DNA of 64,000 nt from Scleroderma bovista (taxonomy: Eukaryota; Basidiomycota; Agaricomycetes; Boletales; Sclerodermataceae), in assembly GCA_037178675.1 (NCBI GenBank), contig JAYMGJ010000192.1:43842-107841 (forward strand), in the 5' to 3' direction. Shown one piece after another: positions 1 through 12,159 of this stretch (position 1 is the stretch's first letter; each line of letters begins with the position of its first letter). The notes beneath the pieces are model-generated. The model was not told the DNA's origin and ran no database searches. It worked only from the letters and a program-made list of their open reading frames with translations. The translations under genes and the position numbers were made by a program.

Positions 1-2668
1 GGGCAACACCGACATAGGTCATGAGCTCCGACTTGGGAGCCATCTTATTTGCTCAAGCCGAGGCTGGGAGGTAGACAAAGGCTCCACAGCCAAACACACG
101 TAGGTGGTCAATGTTAGGCATCTCCCCCTTAAGCATTTCATGGGGGGTGCGCCATCGCAGGCGAGCTACCAGAGTACGGTTGTAAAGGTGAGTTGCATGA
201 GCAAATGCGAATTCCCACCAGGAGTCAGGGATGCAGGCTTGATGCTGCATAGACTCAGCTTTATCCATGAGAGTGCGCCCTAAACACTTGGCGTGGCCAT
301 TCTGCATGGGGGTTCTTGGAGCACTTTGATATATTTTAATTCCTTTCTCAAGGAGTGCTCGATCAAATAGATCAGATTTATACTCTCCACCGGCATCGGA
401 CATCCATCCAACGACATGCGTATCATGTTGGACGCGCACCATTTCAAGGAAATCTTTGGCAGCCATAATCGCTGCAGCTTTGGAGCAAAGAGGCATAGTC
501 CAGGCGTGAGAGGTATAGTCATCGTAGAAGGTGATAACATATTTAAACTTCCAGTACGATGTAACCGGGAAGGATTTCAGGTCAGAGTGCACCAGCTCGA
601 AAGGCTTGGAAGCATGTCTTTCATTCTCTGGGAAAGCTTGATTGGGCATCTTGCCAAGAGCACATCCAGGGCAAACACAATCCTCAGTTGGAAAGTGGAT
701 CTCTGGGAAACGCTGTGTATGCTTTTGTGCGCGTCGGAGTACTTCCTTCGAGGGGTGCCCGAATCTCCAGTGCATAATGTTGTAATTGACTTTGCTCATG
801 GAGGCGATATAGTTAGATCTAATTATCAGGATAGATCTAATCCCAAAAATGATGTTGTGATTGTCTTCTGGGTCTGGCCCAAACCATAGGCGTCCAGCTT
901 TATGAGTGAGGCTAATGCCTCTCTTATCGCCAGTGACTTTATAGTTACGCTGGAGCATCTCGCCCATAGAAATAAGGTGTGCAGTAGCGCCTGGCATATG
1001 GAGCACTTGGGTGAGTGTGATAACTTTCTCATCCCCAGAGTTGTGGTCTAGGCACCGGAGTAATACCGTGCCAATGCCAGCAATCAGTGCTACTCCATTA
1101 GCCGTTTTGGTGTAGTGCGCTCGCTTTAGCGCATTGTAGGAGACGAAATCGCCTATGTCACCGGTAAAGTGGCGTGATGCGCCAGAGTCTAGTAGCCAGA
1201 AGGCACCAGATAGTTCACTATCATCAACCATTTTTCCCTTACAGCCAGCACAGCGTGCATTTGTTTCATGCAAACACGAACAGATATATGCATTTCTCGA
1301 GATACGACATGACATATTGTAGTGACTACTCGCTATATACAGTGACGGCGTATAGCGCACATGTAAAGGGAGCGTGTCAGTGTCGATCAGTATGCGTGCA
1401 GAAGGTACTTGCCTGAAAAGGCTGGCCTCCGCGCCCATCGCCATCAACGTCGCATTGTAGCGGTCGAGGACCATCACATCGATCTCATCAAACTCGTCAT
1501 CAGTGAATGGTTCATGGGCGAAGGGTTCATCATCCCCAAGGGAGATGGCATCCTCCTCATACATGGTGATGCGCTCCTCAAGACGAGGGCGCTTCAGCAA
1601 GGAGGGACCGGCCTCGGGCTGGTCCAGGTTCACACTTGCCATCGACACAACTTGGTCGAGGGTGCGGATGGTTTGGCAGGAGGGCTCTACCCCCAGACGG
1701 TGTGCCAAGTCGAAGGCCTTGATGGTGTTTTCAAAAGCGGGGGGGCCGTAGTTGGTAGTACCAGGGGTGTGAGCCAGGGTGCGAGGGTCGACGGTGGGTT
1801 CTGGTCCATCATAGTGGACGTATGTAGCAAAGGCTGCCTGTTGGGCGTTCTCGCGGCAAGCACGAGCCTTCTTGCTGCCACGTCAAGTGCGGCCTCCCTG
1901 TCCTTGGGCAGGAGCGTTTCCGCTCACACCATCGTTGGACCCACCTTGCTGCTGCTGCTGCTGGGTGAACTTGGGGTCAGCTGGCTTGCGCTTCACAGTG
2001 CTAAGCTTGTTGGCTTGTGGGCCCTTACCACTGCCACGTGAAGAGGCGCCTTTCTGCTCAAAGGAGAGCGTGGCAGCCTTGACAATCCCATCAGGCTTCA
2101 GATTTTTGATCTCATCCGGCGACGTTTGGCTGAGTATCTGAGCTACGACCTCCATGGTGGGAGGGAGCTTACAAAGAATGATCATCGCCTGCACGGGGGC
2201 AGGGAACTCGAAGCCGGCGTCCTTGAGATAAGCAAAGTGGCTAAGCACCTTGGTGATAGCCGGAGCGGGATGGGAGCCAGCAGGGATGGTAGTCGCCAGG
2301 AGCTTGCTAAGCTCAGTGTAGGCAGAGCCGATACTGGGGGCGCTGAAGTTCTTTTTTAGGTGGTCCCAGACTTCCTTTACGCTGTCGAGACTGGAGACGG
2401 CGACCTGAATCGAGGGGGCGAGGCGCAAGGTGATATTACCAAGTGCTCTCTCGGTGTTGTCGTCCCACTCCTTTCGGTCATCATGACCGTCAGCGGGTTG
2501 CTTCGTCAAGTAAACATACCATTGGCCTTGTGCCCGGAGGTAGGCCTGCATAGAAGTGTGCCACTGCTGCCAGTTGGAGCCAGTGAACATGGGAACCATC
2601 TTGTCAAGAGCACTAGACATGGTGATATTCTGTTGGGAGTCAACGGAGTCAGCAAATGAATGCGACAA
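1..2668 (-). pseudogene. copia gag-pol polyprotein, partial, with two in-frame stops
   Basis: This is the single-frame Gag-Pol of the left copia copy. Gag runs from 2668 (or the later ATG at 2620, which opens MSSALDKM). It ends at an in-frame TGA at 1883-1885, where the complete copy has an Arg codon (CGC). Reading continues in the same frame with the protease motif LLDSGASRHF, the integrase His-His-Cys-Cys finger (HWRFGHPS ... CPGCALGK) and the DDE core (SDLKSF, SDAGGEYKS, then the Glu region). A second TGA at 53-55 stands where the complete copy reads AGA. There is no frameshift between Gag and Pol in this family, so both proteins came from one frame. Two nonsense codons make this copy unable to supply its own enzymes. 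At the site where the 53-kb copy has lost two bases (around 56285), this copy keeps the full reading frame. Confidence 0.9.
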
Positions 2669-2988
2669 TGGACAAGCAAGAAAAGAAGAAACACCTGAGT
2701 GCTAGTGAAAGCACTTCTGTCAACAGCTAACTCATGACTAGGTCATGCCAGCGCAAGTCATCGACAATGTTCGCCATGGTTGGCACAAGTCATTGACGAA
2801 CTTCACCTGTGGCAATACAGGTGCTCAACTAGGAGCTCACTGTCTGGCGCAAGTCATCGACCGACTTCGCCTTGTGGCTGTGCAGGGGCTCAGCTAGGAG
2901 CTCACTGTGGTCCACAGCGTCAAGCTAGTTAAAGCGACGCTCAGGGAGCTGAGCGCTGCCTGGTGCATTGCTGCACACAGTGCGCTCA

Positions 2989-3002
2989 CAGGGCTCATAA
3001 CC
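2989..3002 (-). other. primer-binding site (half-tRNA initiator Met)
   Basis: On the minus strand the 14 bases directly after the LTR read GGTTATGAGCCCTG. This is complementary to the anticodon stem-loop of a fungal initiator tRNA-Met, not to a tRNA 3' end. That is the half-tRNA priming mode known for Drosophila copia and yeast Ty5. The match to the tRNA is from general knowledge of iMet sequences. Confidence 0.8.
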
Positions 3003-3290
3003 TGTTGAAGCAATACCTATATACGTAGAGGAACTGCTACTCCAACTCACCTGTTGGGTGGAGTGCACAACCAGAGATGGTAGCGGTAGCTGGTCAAGAG
3101 CTGTTGTATTATTTAAGCGATGAATGCTGTTTATATACAACAAATAGTGTGACGTGTGACTGTGATGCATGACATGTGACATGTAACATCTACTCTAAAG
3201 AGGACTATTACTAAGTCTACACTAATATGGGTCGCAGTCTTGTGCGCACTTCGTCGACGGTTTATGCCGGGTGTACGTGCGACTTCAACA
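3003..3290 (-). repeat. 5' LTR of left copia element (288 bp)
   Basis: The LTR is bounded by TGTTGAAG and CTTCAACA, giving the inverted ends TGTTGAAG/CTTCAACA, and aligns along its whole length with the LTRs at 53337-53623 and 58957-59244. A TATA-like box lies inside. It differs from the right-hand copies at scattered positions, so it represents a separate insertion. Confidence 0.92.
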
Positions 3291-3696
3291 ATCATGACTG
3301 ATTGTAGCCATTGACATGATCTCCACCCAACGACAGAGATGACGGTCATTTGACCAATCAGATGTGTTTCTCTCACAGAACGTCAGTATCGTAAAGTCAT
3401 TAAGTGCCGGTAAGTCAAGCAGCCCGCTTGTTCAAGTTGCAGATGTGTCTCAGCAGCTCCGACAGGGGACGCATGCTCGGTGCCTGCGCATAATGCTGCC
3501 GCGCGAAGTGGCTGATATCCAGTATGTAATTCTCCACAGGCTCAGCCCAAATGCACTTTCTCGTGGTCAAGAGCTGACTCGTTTCTGACCACAATAAAGG
3601 CTTTGTGGAGCGTGGGGTTCCTGCACTGCCAGTGTGGTATCGAATCAATTCAGATACATCTAGCAATCTACATGCAAGCTGCGCTTCACTGGTACC

Positions 3697-5440
3697 TCAA
3701 TCATCCCTTGTCCCATCACTACGTACACTCGTGCTTGAGGATGCTTGGAACTCATCGATCTGTGGGTGCCCAATCTGTTCCTTGTGATCCTCTTTATGCG
3801 CTGCAGAGGATTGGCCAAGGAGAGGCTCGTCATCAGGGTCGGGGAACGACAGCGTCGAACCCTCCGCCTCGTAAAAGTCATTTATAGTCAGCGGCCGAAT
3901 ATCGAATCCCTCCTTCTCAACCCTCTTCACAGTCTCATCGTCCAATGCCATTACACGCATGCACTCTCTGACGGGCACCATCGCTGCGTTACGACAGAGC
4001 TCGCGAAGGTCCGATCCAGAGAACCCTGACGTCTGCGAAGCAAGCTGCCGCAGCGGAAATGCTGGCTCCAACTTCGTGCCTTTTAGCATCTGTATTTGTG
4101 GGAGCATGAAAATTAACCAGTATGCGGGTCCGTTTAGTGACGAGTAAAGTCGGAGTGGAAAACGTACCAACGACAGTATATTGAAACGCTGCTCTACATC
4201 GGGGAGGCCAACTGCGAACCGTTTTGGCATGCGCCGCAAGATAGCAGAGTCGATGTCCATAGGACGATTCGTCGCACCCAGCACGAGGATTCGGTCTGAG
4301 CCTGATAGCAACCCATCCCACGACCTGTTAGCCAGCCAAATAGGCGTACCATAAGAAATTGTTAGCACAGGACGACGAGAATGGCCCACGTCATGAATTC
4401 TGCCTTCATCATTCCCATAACCTCGTGATCGTCACTTCTTCGTTCCCGAAGGAAGGTATCTATCTCGTCCACAAAGATGATGGCAGGTTGCACCTTGCGT
4501 GCGAGGCTAAAAAGCCCTGCAACGAGCTTGTTGGACTCGCCGAACCACTTGTTCGTGAGCACGGATGCAGCGACGTTGATAAACGTTGCACCAGATTCCT
4601 TTGCGAGGGCACGCGCTAACATTGTTTTGCCACATCCCGGTGGACCGTAAAGCAAAACACCTTTGGGCGCACCAAGTAATGAGGAAGTGGAGGTAAACAG
4701 GGTCGGATAGAGCAAAGGATATATTATCGACTCGCGAAGGGAGGATATGATGTTGTCAAGACCACCGATGTCTGTTTAGAGAGCCATTAGCATGGTCCCG
4801 ATATTGTCAACGGGTAAAGCCTATTCACCCTCGAAACCCACATTGATGTGATCGGGGTGGACAACTTCCGAGGCGATGGTGCCTGCAGTATCAAAAATGG
4901 GAGCCAGTGAGCCGCCAAACCTATGCAGCCGAGGCACATCCGATAAACGCACGTTCATATTCGTCTAGCTTCAGATTATGATGGCCGAGCTTCTTCATGA
5001 CTTCTGTGCGGCGTTTCTCAGTATCTTTATTCGTGGTATGCCGATCCATCAACCACTGTAAACACACTTGTCAGATCACGGCAAGACGGTGAGCGTGAGA
5101 TCAAGTCAGATGAAATCAATGGTGGATAAGTACGCGGAATTCATGAACCAACAAAGTCGCAAAGCGAGATATCAAGGAGAACTCCAAACGTACTCGTATG
5201 GCATAGAATACAGCAGCCTTGAATCAATGGCCAATAAACACGTCAGTCGGGTACAAAAACATGGTCAGGATTGAGACATACCTGGGAGGCGACGAAGAGG
5301 GCAACTGGAGGTAAAATACAGGTGTCAGTAATGTGTTCGGTAGCACATCATGTGTTCATGCCAGAGAGTCAGGGAGTCAGAGTACAAAGGCGCAGCTTAC
5401 CATCGAGGATAATGCGTTTTGCGTTCGCGGAGGAGCTCAT
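3697..5440 (-). CDS. MSP1: MSP1/ATAD1 outer-membrane AAA ATPase extractase
   Basis: Msp1 is a membrane-anchored AAA ATPase that pulls mislocalised tail-anchored proteins out of the mitochondrial outer membrane (and peroxisomes). Seven exons can be placed: 5401-5440, 5282-5304, 4953-5055, 4829-4882, 4390-4771, 4168-4324 and 3697-4089. Every join has GT...AG and the total of 1152 bases gives 383 residues, close to the usual size (yeast 362). Exons 1-2 encode a short N-terminal membrane helix (about residues 6-21). Then come the conserved [17 protein letters not shown] linker, Walker A GPPGCGKT, the pore-loop region [10 protein letters not shown], Walker B IIFVDEID and the arginine-finger strand RRMPKRF, all intact. 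Intron 6 has a length divisible by three and no stop, so an unspliced reading stays open through it. The gene is the only complete copy; pieces of its exon 5 recur as pseudogenes at 7.4, 9.8, 13.1, 16.7 and 22.7 kb. The C-terminal 40 residues are polar and poorly conserved. Confidence 0.93.
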
Positions 5441-5767
5441 GGTGAGCTAAACTGAGCTGGCAACCTAGTAATCAAGTGGTTTCAGGTTCAATGATCCTCC
5501 GAGCCCAGTAGGAGACAATAGACCTTTACTGCGTGCGTTGTAAACTTGCTGGCTGCAGTGTCGAGGCACCGCAGCGTGCCGAACAGGAGCGTCGGAATCG
5601 GGAGAGAATATGAACATTTCGACATAATTTGTACAAAAAAAAAGATTGGACTACATCTATTGTCCATATCTGGTCATGTTGGGTGTTATTCTATAGCCAG
5701 TTCCCCGTCTTCACCGCGTCGCAGTCTGGGACTTTGACATCGAGCGCACTGCTGCCCAACGCTGCGT

Positions 5768-6750
5768 TCAGGGAGGCAAAGCACCGTTATCGGTGCGGCC
5801 ATCTCTTTGCATGTTGTAAACAGCATTGCGGTCGTGTGGAGATACGGTTGCACCTCCGGATCTGGTGTGGGGAGTATCCGCTACGACTTCTGCTACGTGC
5901 CCTTGTTGACCTGGAGCATTGCTACCCTCTCCAAGTTGTCCAACCTGCATACCACTATCACAGATCCGAGTCATCTCCTCAACCAGAACATAGTCAAGGT
6001 CATACGATGCATCCCGGCAGTTTTCTATTATATTCTGCGCCACACTGGTGGTCACAAAGGAGGAGGCAGTGCCAGACAGCGGGAACTTCGGTTTGCGTAT
6101 GGACTCTATGGAGGGCGGACAAACGAGGGTTGCTGCGGGTTGCTTGTGGCTGTGGTCGGGGTTGCGGAGCCAACACGCCCACAAATCAAGGCGTTCACTG
6201 ATGTAACGCCTTCGAGGACTCCTTTGTGGGTAGGCAGTGGTGTTGGTCCATAACGTAGGAGCTTTTGGTGCGAGCGCGATGAGCCTTCGCCACCCAATCC
6301 AGGCAAATCCAAGCAGAAGTAGGAAGAAGCAAACTGTCAGTGGAAAATAAGTTAGTCAGCAGATTGGATCCACATGGCTCGGAGATCATGTCGACAGGGA
6401 AAGGTTGGAGGATACAGCATGGTAGGCAATGGTTCTCTCAGCATGACAGGGCGCTCCCTGACTAAGGTGCCTTGGCGCGAACCACTGCAGGTGTCAGCGG
6501 GCATCACATAGAATGCATAACAAACAATCCGTCACCCAAAGTCTGCATGTAGAAAGGGGAAGAGGAGAATCAGCCCAGACAACATACCAATCGACCCCAC
6601 AATGAGGATAATAGTGCTAGTTTGCATCCTTCCACTTCCCTCAACTACAGCCTCTTCAGCTATGCGTGCTGAAGGCTTATATGGTACGTCAACCTCGGAG
6701 TAGTTTGCAGGTGGATTGCAGGGCATGATAGAGACCGAAAGGAATGGCAT
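5768..6750 (-). CDS. orphan single-pass membrane protein, copy A
   Basis: I do not recognise this family. Two exons (6588-6750 and 5768-6333) join at phase 1 with GT...AG ends and give 242 residues. The first 45 residues are short, hydrophilic and hold a sequon (Asn16-Tyr-Ser). A single helix (about 46-69, IILIVGS ... CFFLLLLGFAWIGW) follows, then Trp-Arg-Arg, which predicts an N-out/C-in topology without a cleaved signal peptide. The intron falls in the middle of the helix in every copy. The tail of about 170 residues is rich in Pro, Arg and Ser and has a conserved acidic block around DASYDLDYVLVEEMTRI. It is the first of six related genes between 5.8 and 24 kb, each on the minus strand. A TATA box lies about 50 bp upstream (6798-6807). 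Copy A is the most diverged from copies D-F. Function is unknown; receptor, adaptor or cell-surface roles would be guesses. Confidence 0.75.
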
Positions 6751-6797
6751 CGTTGGAACAATGGCCAGTAGTTAGTTTGAAGGTATCTCCATCCCGA

Positions 6798-6807
6798 GTA
6801 TATATAC
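6798..6807 (-). promoter_or_regulatory. TATA box of copy A
   Basis: GTATATATAC lies about 48 bp upstream of the copy A start codon. The same motif, usually next to a CTCGAG hexamer, stands upstream of copies D, E and F, so the promoter was duplicated together with the gene. Confidence 0.5.
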
Positions 6808-7423
6808 GTGTGGAAGGGGAGGGGTTATGCCGCCAATCGGTATCGCTTTGCTAGGAACCGCCTGATGATGAAAGTCTGGGTTGGAGGTCTTCATGGTCCG
6901 AGGGCAAGCAGACCACCTTTGTCAGGGAGAGCACACGAACTGATCTGGATGTCTGTCACAGCACCGTTTTAAGCCGACATTCGGTGTTGTACAGAAAATT
7001 TTACTGTTTTGTAAGTCTAATTCCTTTGGAGAATCAGTCGTGGACACAACATACGAACATGTTGCACAGCGCCCACTCCGCAGGATCTCCTCGTTGTATC
7101 TTTGCTCCTTGCACACCGGCTATAGGTATCGTGTTAGTCTGGTTGATGGTTCTTGTATGGAGCTCACGCGACCCACCACTTGGACAGTTAAGTCAAGGAT
7201 GGACTAGCGCCAAGGAGAGCTGTACTCCCACTCACGTACATCAACGTTGTCACAGACAAGCATTGATACCTAAATTCGATGGCTTTGGGAAGGCGAAGAA
7301 GAAACCATAGAGTTGCGGGCGATACAAAAGGTAAGTTGAGCAAGATAGCAATAGTACGCACGACTCGAAGGGTGCTACGGCAAATAATTTGATAACCGGA
7401 GGCTCCATGATTTACATTCGCCC

Positions 7424-7620
7424 ATGAATTCTGCTTACATAAGTCGTTCCAGTTCATGGAGGGTATCTATCTCGCCCACCAAGACGGTGACGGATTGGAC
7501 CTTGAGTGCGAAGCTAAAGAGCACTGCAACGAGTTTATTGGGCCCACTGAGCCCCAGTTCGCAAGCGCACGACGTTGACGAACGTTGCGCCAGATTCCTT
7601 GTTCAGCAAGGGGACCCTAA
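7424..7620 (-). pseudogene. MSP1 exon-5 fragment 1
   Basis: The stretch aligns with MSP1 4395-4610 in the same orientation (the region coding Walker B back to the Walker A flank), for example the CATGAATTCTGC and GCGCCAGATTCCTT segments. It carries several indels and no usable reading frame. It ends abruptly in unrelated AT-rich sequence before the Walker A codons. Between copy A's promoter and this scrap lies about 600 bp of spacer that recurs, diverged, in the other array units. Confidence 0.65.
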
Positions 7621-7819
7621 AAATTTGAAGCAAGGTGGTTGTATATGCAAGCAAAACCAATATGTACAGAAGAAATGGACAGCATTTCGACATTGTATAA
7701 ATAAATAAATAAAAGGCGGTACTTTGACCATATATGGCGACACCACCCCTTTCCAAGCATGTGCTGTACATAGGTGCTGTGGGTGCTGTAGTTGCTGTGG
7801 GTATGGTACATAGACTGTG

Positions 7820-8862
7820 TTATTGCACAGCCTGTCTTCCCATCCCGACCATGTCGCAATCTTGGCCGTCGACATCGACCGCACTGCTGCTCAACGCCGC
7901 GTCCGGGGAGTCACAACCACTACAGTCGCTGTTGCCATCTCTTTCCATATTGCCAACCCCGTGTGGGGATACGGTTGCATCCCCAGTTCCGGAGCCGGAA
8001 GTGTCGACTACGGCTCCTACGTAGTCTTCCCGACATGATGCGTTGCTGCCCTCTCCAGCCTGCATGCTACCATAATGGATCCGAGTCATCTCCTCGGTCA
8101 GGTCGTAATCAAGATCATACGAAGCATTACGGCATTTGTCCATCGTGCTCTGCGCCGCGCTGGTGGACGCAAAAGAAGGGGTGGCGACAGATAACGGAGA
8201 ATTTGGGCGGCGCAGTGTGGAGGGTGGACGAGCGAGGGATGGTGACGGTTGGACGTGGTTGGGGAACCACGCCGACCACAAAGTAAGGCGCTCCCTCTTG
8301 TCAGAACGCCATCGACGGCGGCGTTCTGGGCGGGCGGCGTTGGTGCGGCTGCGTGGAGGTGGATTTCGGGCAGACGTGATTGGCGGCTGAGCTTTCCACC
8401 ACGCAACCCAGGCGAATCCAAATAGAAGTAGCAAGAAGCAAACTGTGGGAGGGAAAGCAAGTTGGTTATCGGCCAGGACGACATGTCAGCGACACAGTAA
8501 AGGGTGGAAGGATTGTAACAGACGAGGACATAGTGTATGAAATGGTTCCGTCAGTAATAACAGGCTACACCATTTAGTTGAGACGCCAGCAGCTTGACGG
8601 CAGCCCGGCGTCACATAAAATACATTGAATAAGCGATACGTCACTCAAGCCACACGGTAGAAAGGGGAGGGTGAAGAATCAACTGAGTAAACTTACCAAT
8701 CGACATGACGAGATAAACAACAGTGCTGGTTTGCATTCTTCCATCTCCCTCCGATGCAGTCTGAGCAGCTACGCGCGCCGGAGGCTTGCATGATACGTCG
8801 ACCTCAAAATAATTCGAGGCTGGATCGCAAGGAACGGCGACGAGTAGACGAACTGGCCCCAT
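7820..8862 (-). CDS. orphan single-pass membrane protein, copy B
   Basis: Exons 8697-8862 and 7820-8442 join at phase 1 (donor GTAAGT, acceptor CAG) to give 262 residues, the longest copy. The layout is the same as copy A: an N-terminal segment of about 47 residues with the family block GRMQTSTVVY, one helix divided by the intron (CFLLLLFGFAWVAWW), then a long tail with an Arg-rich stretch (RPERRRRWRSDKRER) and the conserved SYDLDYDLTEEMTRI block. The sequon of copy A is changed to Asn-Tyr-Phe here, so that site is lost. The C-terminus is longer than in other copies because no deletion has removed the last 40 codons. MSP1 fragments flank it on both sides. The family is unknown; an intact frame across an intron and 260 codons supports a real gene. 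Confidence 0.72.
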
Positions 8863-9750
8863 TGTACTGATTTATGTTAGACGAAGGGCAACAGTCAGGC
8901 CAAAATAGTATCCAGCGGATGTGGTTAAAACGAAAGAGGGTGGGTGAGTCGGGAGGAATTATATAGGTGCCAAGTGTGCACTGCCACGAAACAACGGCAG
9001 TGAATGCTTGAAGTATATTCAAGCTCACAAGGCCAATCAGGTCCGCTTCTAAGTGACAAGGCAGTAGTGTGCAAGCACCACCAGATGATAGAATTCTGGG
9101 GAAACCAATCACGAATGGCTTCATTATGTTCCGAAGGCGACCAAACCACGTTTCAGGGGTAGAGCAGGCAAGTAGACGCACGGACCACAAGGACAAGGTT
9201 GGCTCTGTCATCCCCAACCAACACAACTACTATAAATGGTGCGCACAAGGAGACAGAGGCAACCCGTGCGCGAGGGGGAGGGAATCGCGTGGGTTCGTCC
9301 CACGGCCTGTTTTCTGAACAGAAAGGTCCAAGCAGAAGATTCTACAAAAAGCTCAACATGCATAGCCTGCGCATCGCCGAGTTCCGGCTTGGAATAGCCC
9401 GATGATAGGTACATTGATTTTTCGAATGACTTTTTAGAATGCGGATCGTTGAATCAAAGATAGACTGGCGCTAAAGCGCGAGATTCACGAATGGTACCTG
9501 CACTGATTGGTCTTGCCATAAATGATCATTGATTTCCTTAAGTTCGGGAGGCCGAGAGAAAGCTGAGCTGCAGAGGATGCGATAGGCATGTTGGACAAGA
9601 AGGAAGTTAGTGACATTAAAAATATGGACAACACACCGAGTTCAAGTTGGCGACGTTTCAACCACGAGCGGCAAATACTTTGATAGCCGAAAACACAAAC
9701 CGTGACCGTTTCAATATCTACGTCATCTCGGAGCTCTGCGGTACAGCCTC

Positions 9751-10010
9751 GTGATCCTCAGCCCTTCTCTATCGAATGAAGGGATATATCTCCTTCACAA
9801 AGGCGATGGCGGGTCGTACTTTGCGTGCGAGGCTAATCAAGATCGCTGCCACGAGTTTGTTGGACCAGCCGAACTACTAGTCGTTCATGGCCATGGATAC
9901 AACGATATCGGTGAACGTTGTGCCAGATTTCTTTGCGATGAGTGGCAAGCACCAGCATCGTTTTGCCACATCTGGGACCGTGGAGCAAGGCGACGACTTA
10001 CCCATCCAGG
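9751..10010 (-). pseudogene. MSP1 exon-5 fragment 2
   Basis: This is antisense-strand similarity to MSP1 from the Walker B region to the Walker A region (compare GCCAGATTTCTTTGCGA and TTTTGCCACATCTGGGACC with MSP1 4590-4650). The match stops just past the P-loop codons at an AAGGCGACG sequence, and the DNA continues with MSP1 upstream flank (compare 5510-5560), so MSP1 exons 1-4 are deleted. The same P-loop/AAGGCGACG junction recurs at 16.78 and 22.76 kb. Confidence 0.7.
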
Positions 10011-10643
10011 AAACTCCATCAACCCGTCAAGCCTAGCAGGAAAGGATGGATAGGCCTTGAATGTAGTACGCTGTAAACTTGCCGGCCGCAGTGTCGGGCG
10101 CACCGTAGCCAACCAAGAGCGGGACACAAAAAAAAAAAACAAAGAACAAAAAAATTGTTCATGTATGGAAACACTTCCCCTATCCAAACATGCTGTGGTT
10201 GCTATGGATACATATGGGACGTTGTTATTGCATGGACTGTCTCCCCATCTTGACCGTGTCGCAATCTTGGTCATTGACATCAGCCACACTTTTAATGGCA
10301 GGAGAGGTAGCTAATCTCTAATGCAGTCATGGCGTTAGAATCTTCTCAAGCTGAAACAATCACCTAGTACTAATGGTAACTGGTGTTCAGGAAAAGACTG
10401 AAACTACAACGAGCGACTGGTATCGGCATTATACCCTACAGTCCAGGGGCAAGTGGTATGGGAAGAGAAAATAAAAGAAAGCCAGGAAGTCCAGGGGAGC
10501 GACCTAGTAAGAAAGAGCAACTAGAGCTTGTCAATCTATAGTAACAAGAATTAGTAATCGGGTATCCGCTGAGTAAGCATGAAATCCTCACAACACTCCT
10601 ACTCAGTTCTCAGGGGAGACACGACCACCGTCATTGCTACCGT

Positions 10644-11430
10644 TTATTTGCACGTTGAAAGCGTATCTCCAGATCCGGGGTCTGAAGTATCTGCTACAGC
10701 TTCTACGTGACTTCTCTGACCTGACATAGTGCTGCCATCTCCAGGTTGCCCAGCCTGTATGCTAGCATTACTGATCCGACTCATCTCAAAAGAAGAGGTG
10801 GCGCCAGACAGCGGAGATTTTTGTCGGCGGGTGGATGGTGGATGAGGGGGGGATGATGACGGTTGGCTGTTGTTGGGAAGCCACCCTGCCCACAGTTTAC
10901 GGATGTCAGAAAGCCACTGGGGAAGCCATGGTGGGCGGGTGACGTTAGCCCGTAGAGGAGGATTTCCGGCTGGCGTGATGGGGGCCCGCGCTTTCCGCCG
11001 CGCCACAAAACAGAATCCAAGTACAAGCAAAAAAAAGCAAACTGTGACAAATTTGTTAGCAGATGAATGAATCCGGTCAACCGGAGGGCATGCGGGCAAC
11101 ACAGAAAAGGACGGAAGGCTGGAAACAGCACATGCTTACAGTGGTTCGCTCGGTCTCTCTGGAAAGAGAGACGCCGCGCGCCTTGGTGACACATTCCAAC
11201 AGAGCGTATCACGGGCGATATGCCGCGAGGTAGAAATGGGTGAAAGAGTGAAGAATCGGCTGAAACAACATACTTGTCGACACTACCATGAGGACCACGG
11301 TGCTGGGACGCATCTTGCCGGCTTCATTAGCTGCAGTCTCTTCGGCCACGCGTGCTGCAGAATTGCATGGGAAGTCGACCTCGGAGGAATTTACGGGCCG
11401 GTCGCAGAGTGCGGCAGGAATTGGCGTCAT
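10644..11430 (-). CDS. orphan single-pass membrane protein, copy C
   Basis: Exons 11274-11430 and 10644-11041 join at phase 1 to give 184 residues. The N-terminal segment carries the sequon Asn14-Ser-Ser and the family motif GKMRPSTVV. The helix (about 44-68) reads VVLMVVST, then ICFFLLVLGFCFVA across the intron, followed by Arg-Arg-Lys. The tail keeps the block WLSDIRKLWAGWLPNN but lacks about 26 residues found in A, B and F, including most of the SYDLD block. The join is in frame (SSFEMSRIS), so the shortening left an open gene. The upstream TATA element is weaker (GCATAAATAC near 11519). Unknown family. Confidence 0.7.
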
Positions 11431-11449
11431 TGAATTGAAGACTTATGGG

Positions 11450-12155
11450 CGAGGGGCAGAATGTGAAGCGGGAAAATGGCCTGTGGAATGAAGGAAAGAA
11501 CGACCATCTTCACCTCGAGCATAAATACTTGTGGGCATCGCCAAGAAGTGACATACATGGTGCTCGAGCATAAAGGATCGTAACGTCAATCAAGACGGGG
11601 ATAATCCGTTTTTAAGTATTAAGGGCTGTGTTACGAGTGGGGTCACAGCACGATAACGAAAGCCAAGGGTTAACCGTTGGGTTTATTCATTGTGGTGCAA
11701 AGAGCACGCGAGTGGACGCACGGACCACACAACCAGCACAGTGACTACTGCAAAGAACGAGAGGCACTTAGAACTAGGTTGCGGGGAAGGCGTACTATGG
11801 AACGACAGTGCAGAGTTGACCCTTGACTGACTGTCTAATACTATAAACGATAGAATGATACACAGAAAAGTCCATAAGAATCCTCACCATGCTGTACACC
11901 CGAACGTCGGTATGAAATGGCACGGTGATAGGTACATGGATCCTTCAACTATCAAAGATTGTACTTTTGACGGTTTTTGTAAGGCGAAACAGAAGCTATG
12001 GGCTCTGCGAAGGCTACGTTGAGCGAGATGACATAGAACGAATGGGGTAGTACATACCTATTGCATAACATACCTATGATGAAACGAGGACAGCTTGAAA
12101 TAGTTTGATAGCCGGAGGCACCCACGTGACAGTCAGAGGCTGAGAATGATTGAAT
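11450..12155. other. array spacer
   Basis: There is no credible gene. The stretch holds the upstream region of copy C and segments such as TCCATAAGAATCCTCACC and TTGATAGCCGGAGG that recur near 15.6/15.9, 18.4/18.7 and 24.4/24.9 kb, always before an ALG11 or MSP1 remnant. They mark the repeat unit of the array. Confidence 0.5.
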
Positions 12156-12159
12156 CGAT

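Larger units (their letters stand above)
1..3290 (-). mobile_element. Ty1/copia LTR retrotransposon, 5' portion, cut by window edge
   Basis: The element reads leftwards from a 5' LTR (3003-3290) through a primer-binding site into gag, protease and integrase, and leaves the window at base 1. It belongs to the same family as the complete copy at 53337-59244, with closely similar LTR and protein sequence. The reverse transcriptase/RNase H half and the 3' LTR lie outside the window. The 5-bp target duplication would be ATCAT at 3291-3295, but its partner cannot be seen. The element sits immediately downstream of the MSP1 stop codon (about 400 bp). Confidence 0.93.

Noticed and set aside
4390..4715. 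MSP1 as two separate genes (the unspliced frame stops at 4362)
   Set aside because: A normal intron (4325-4389) joins the two parts in phase and restores the conserved order from Walker B to the arginine finger.
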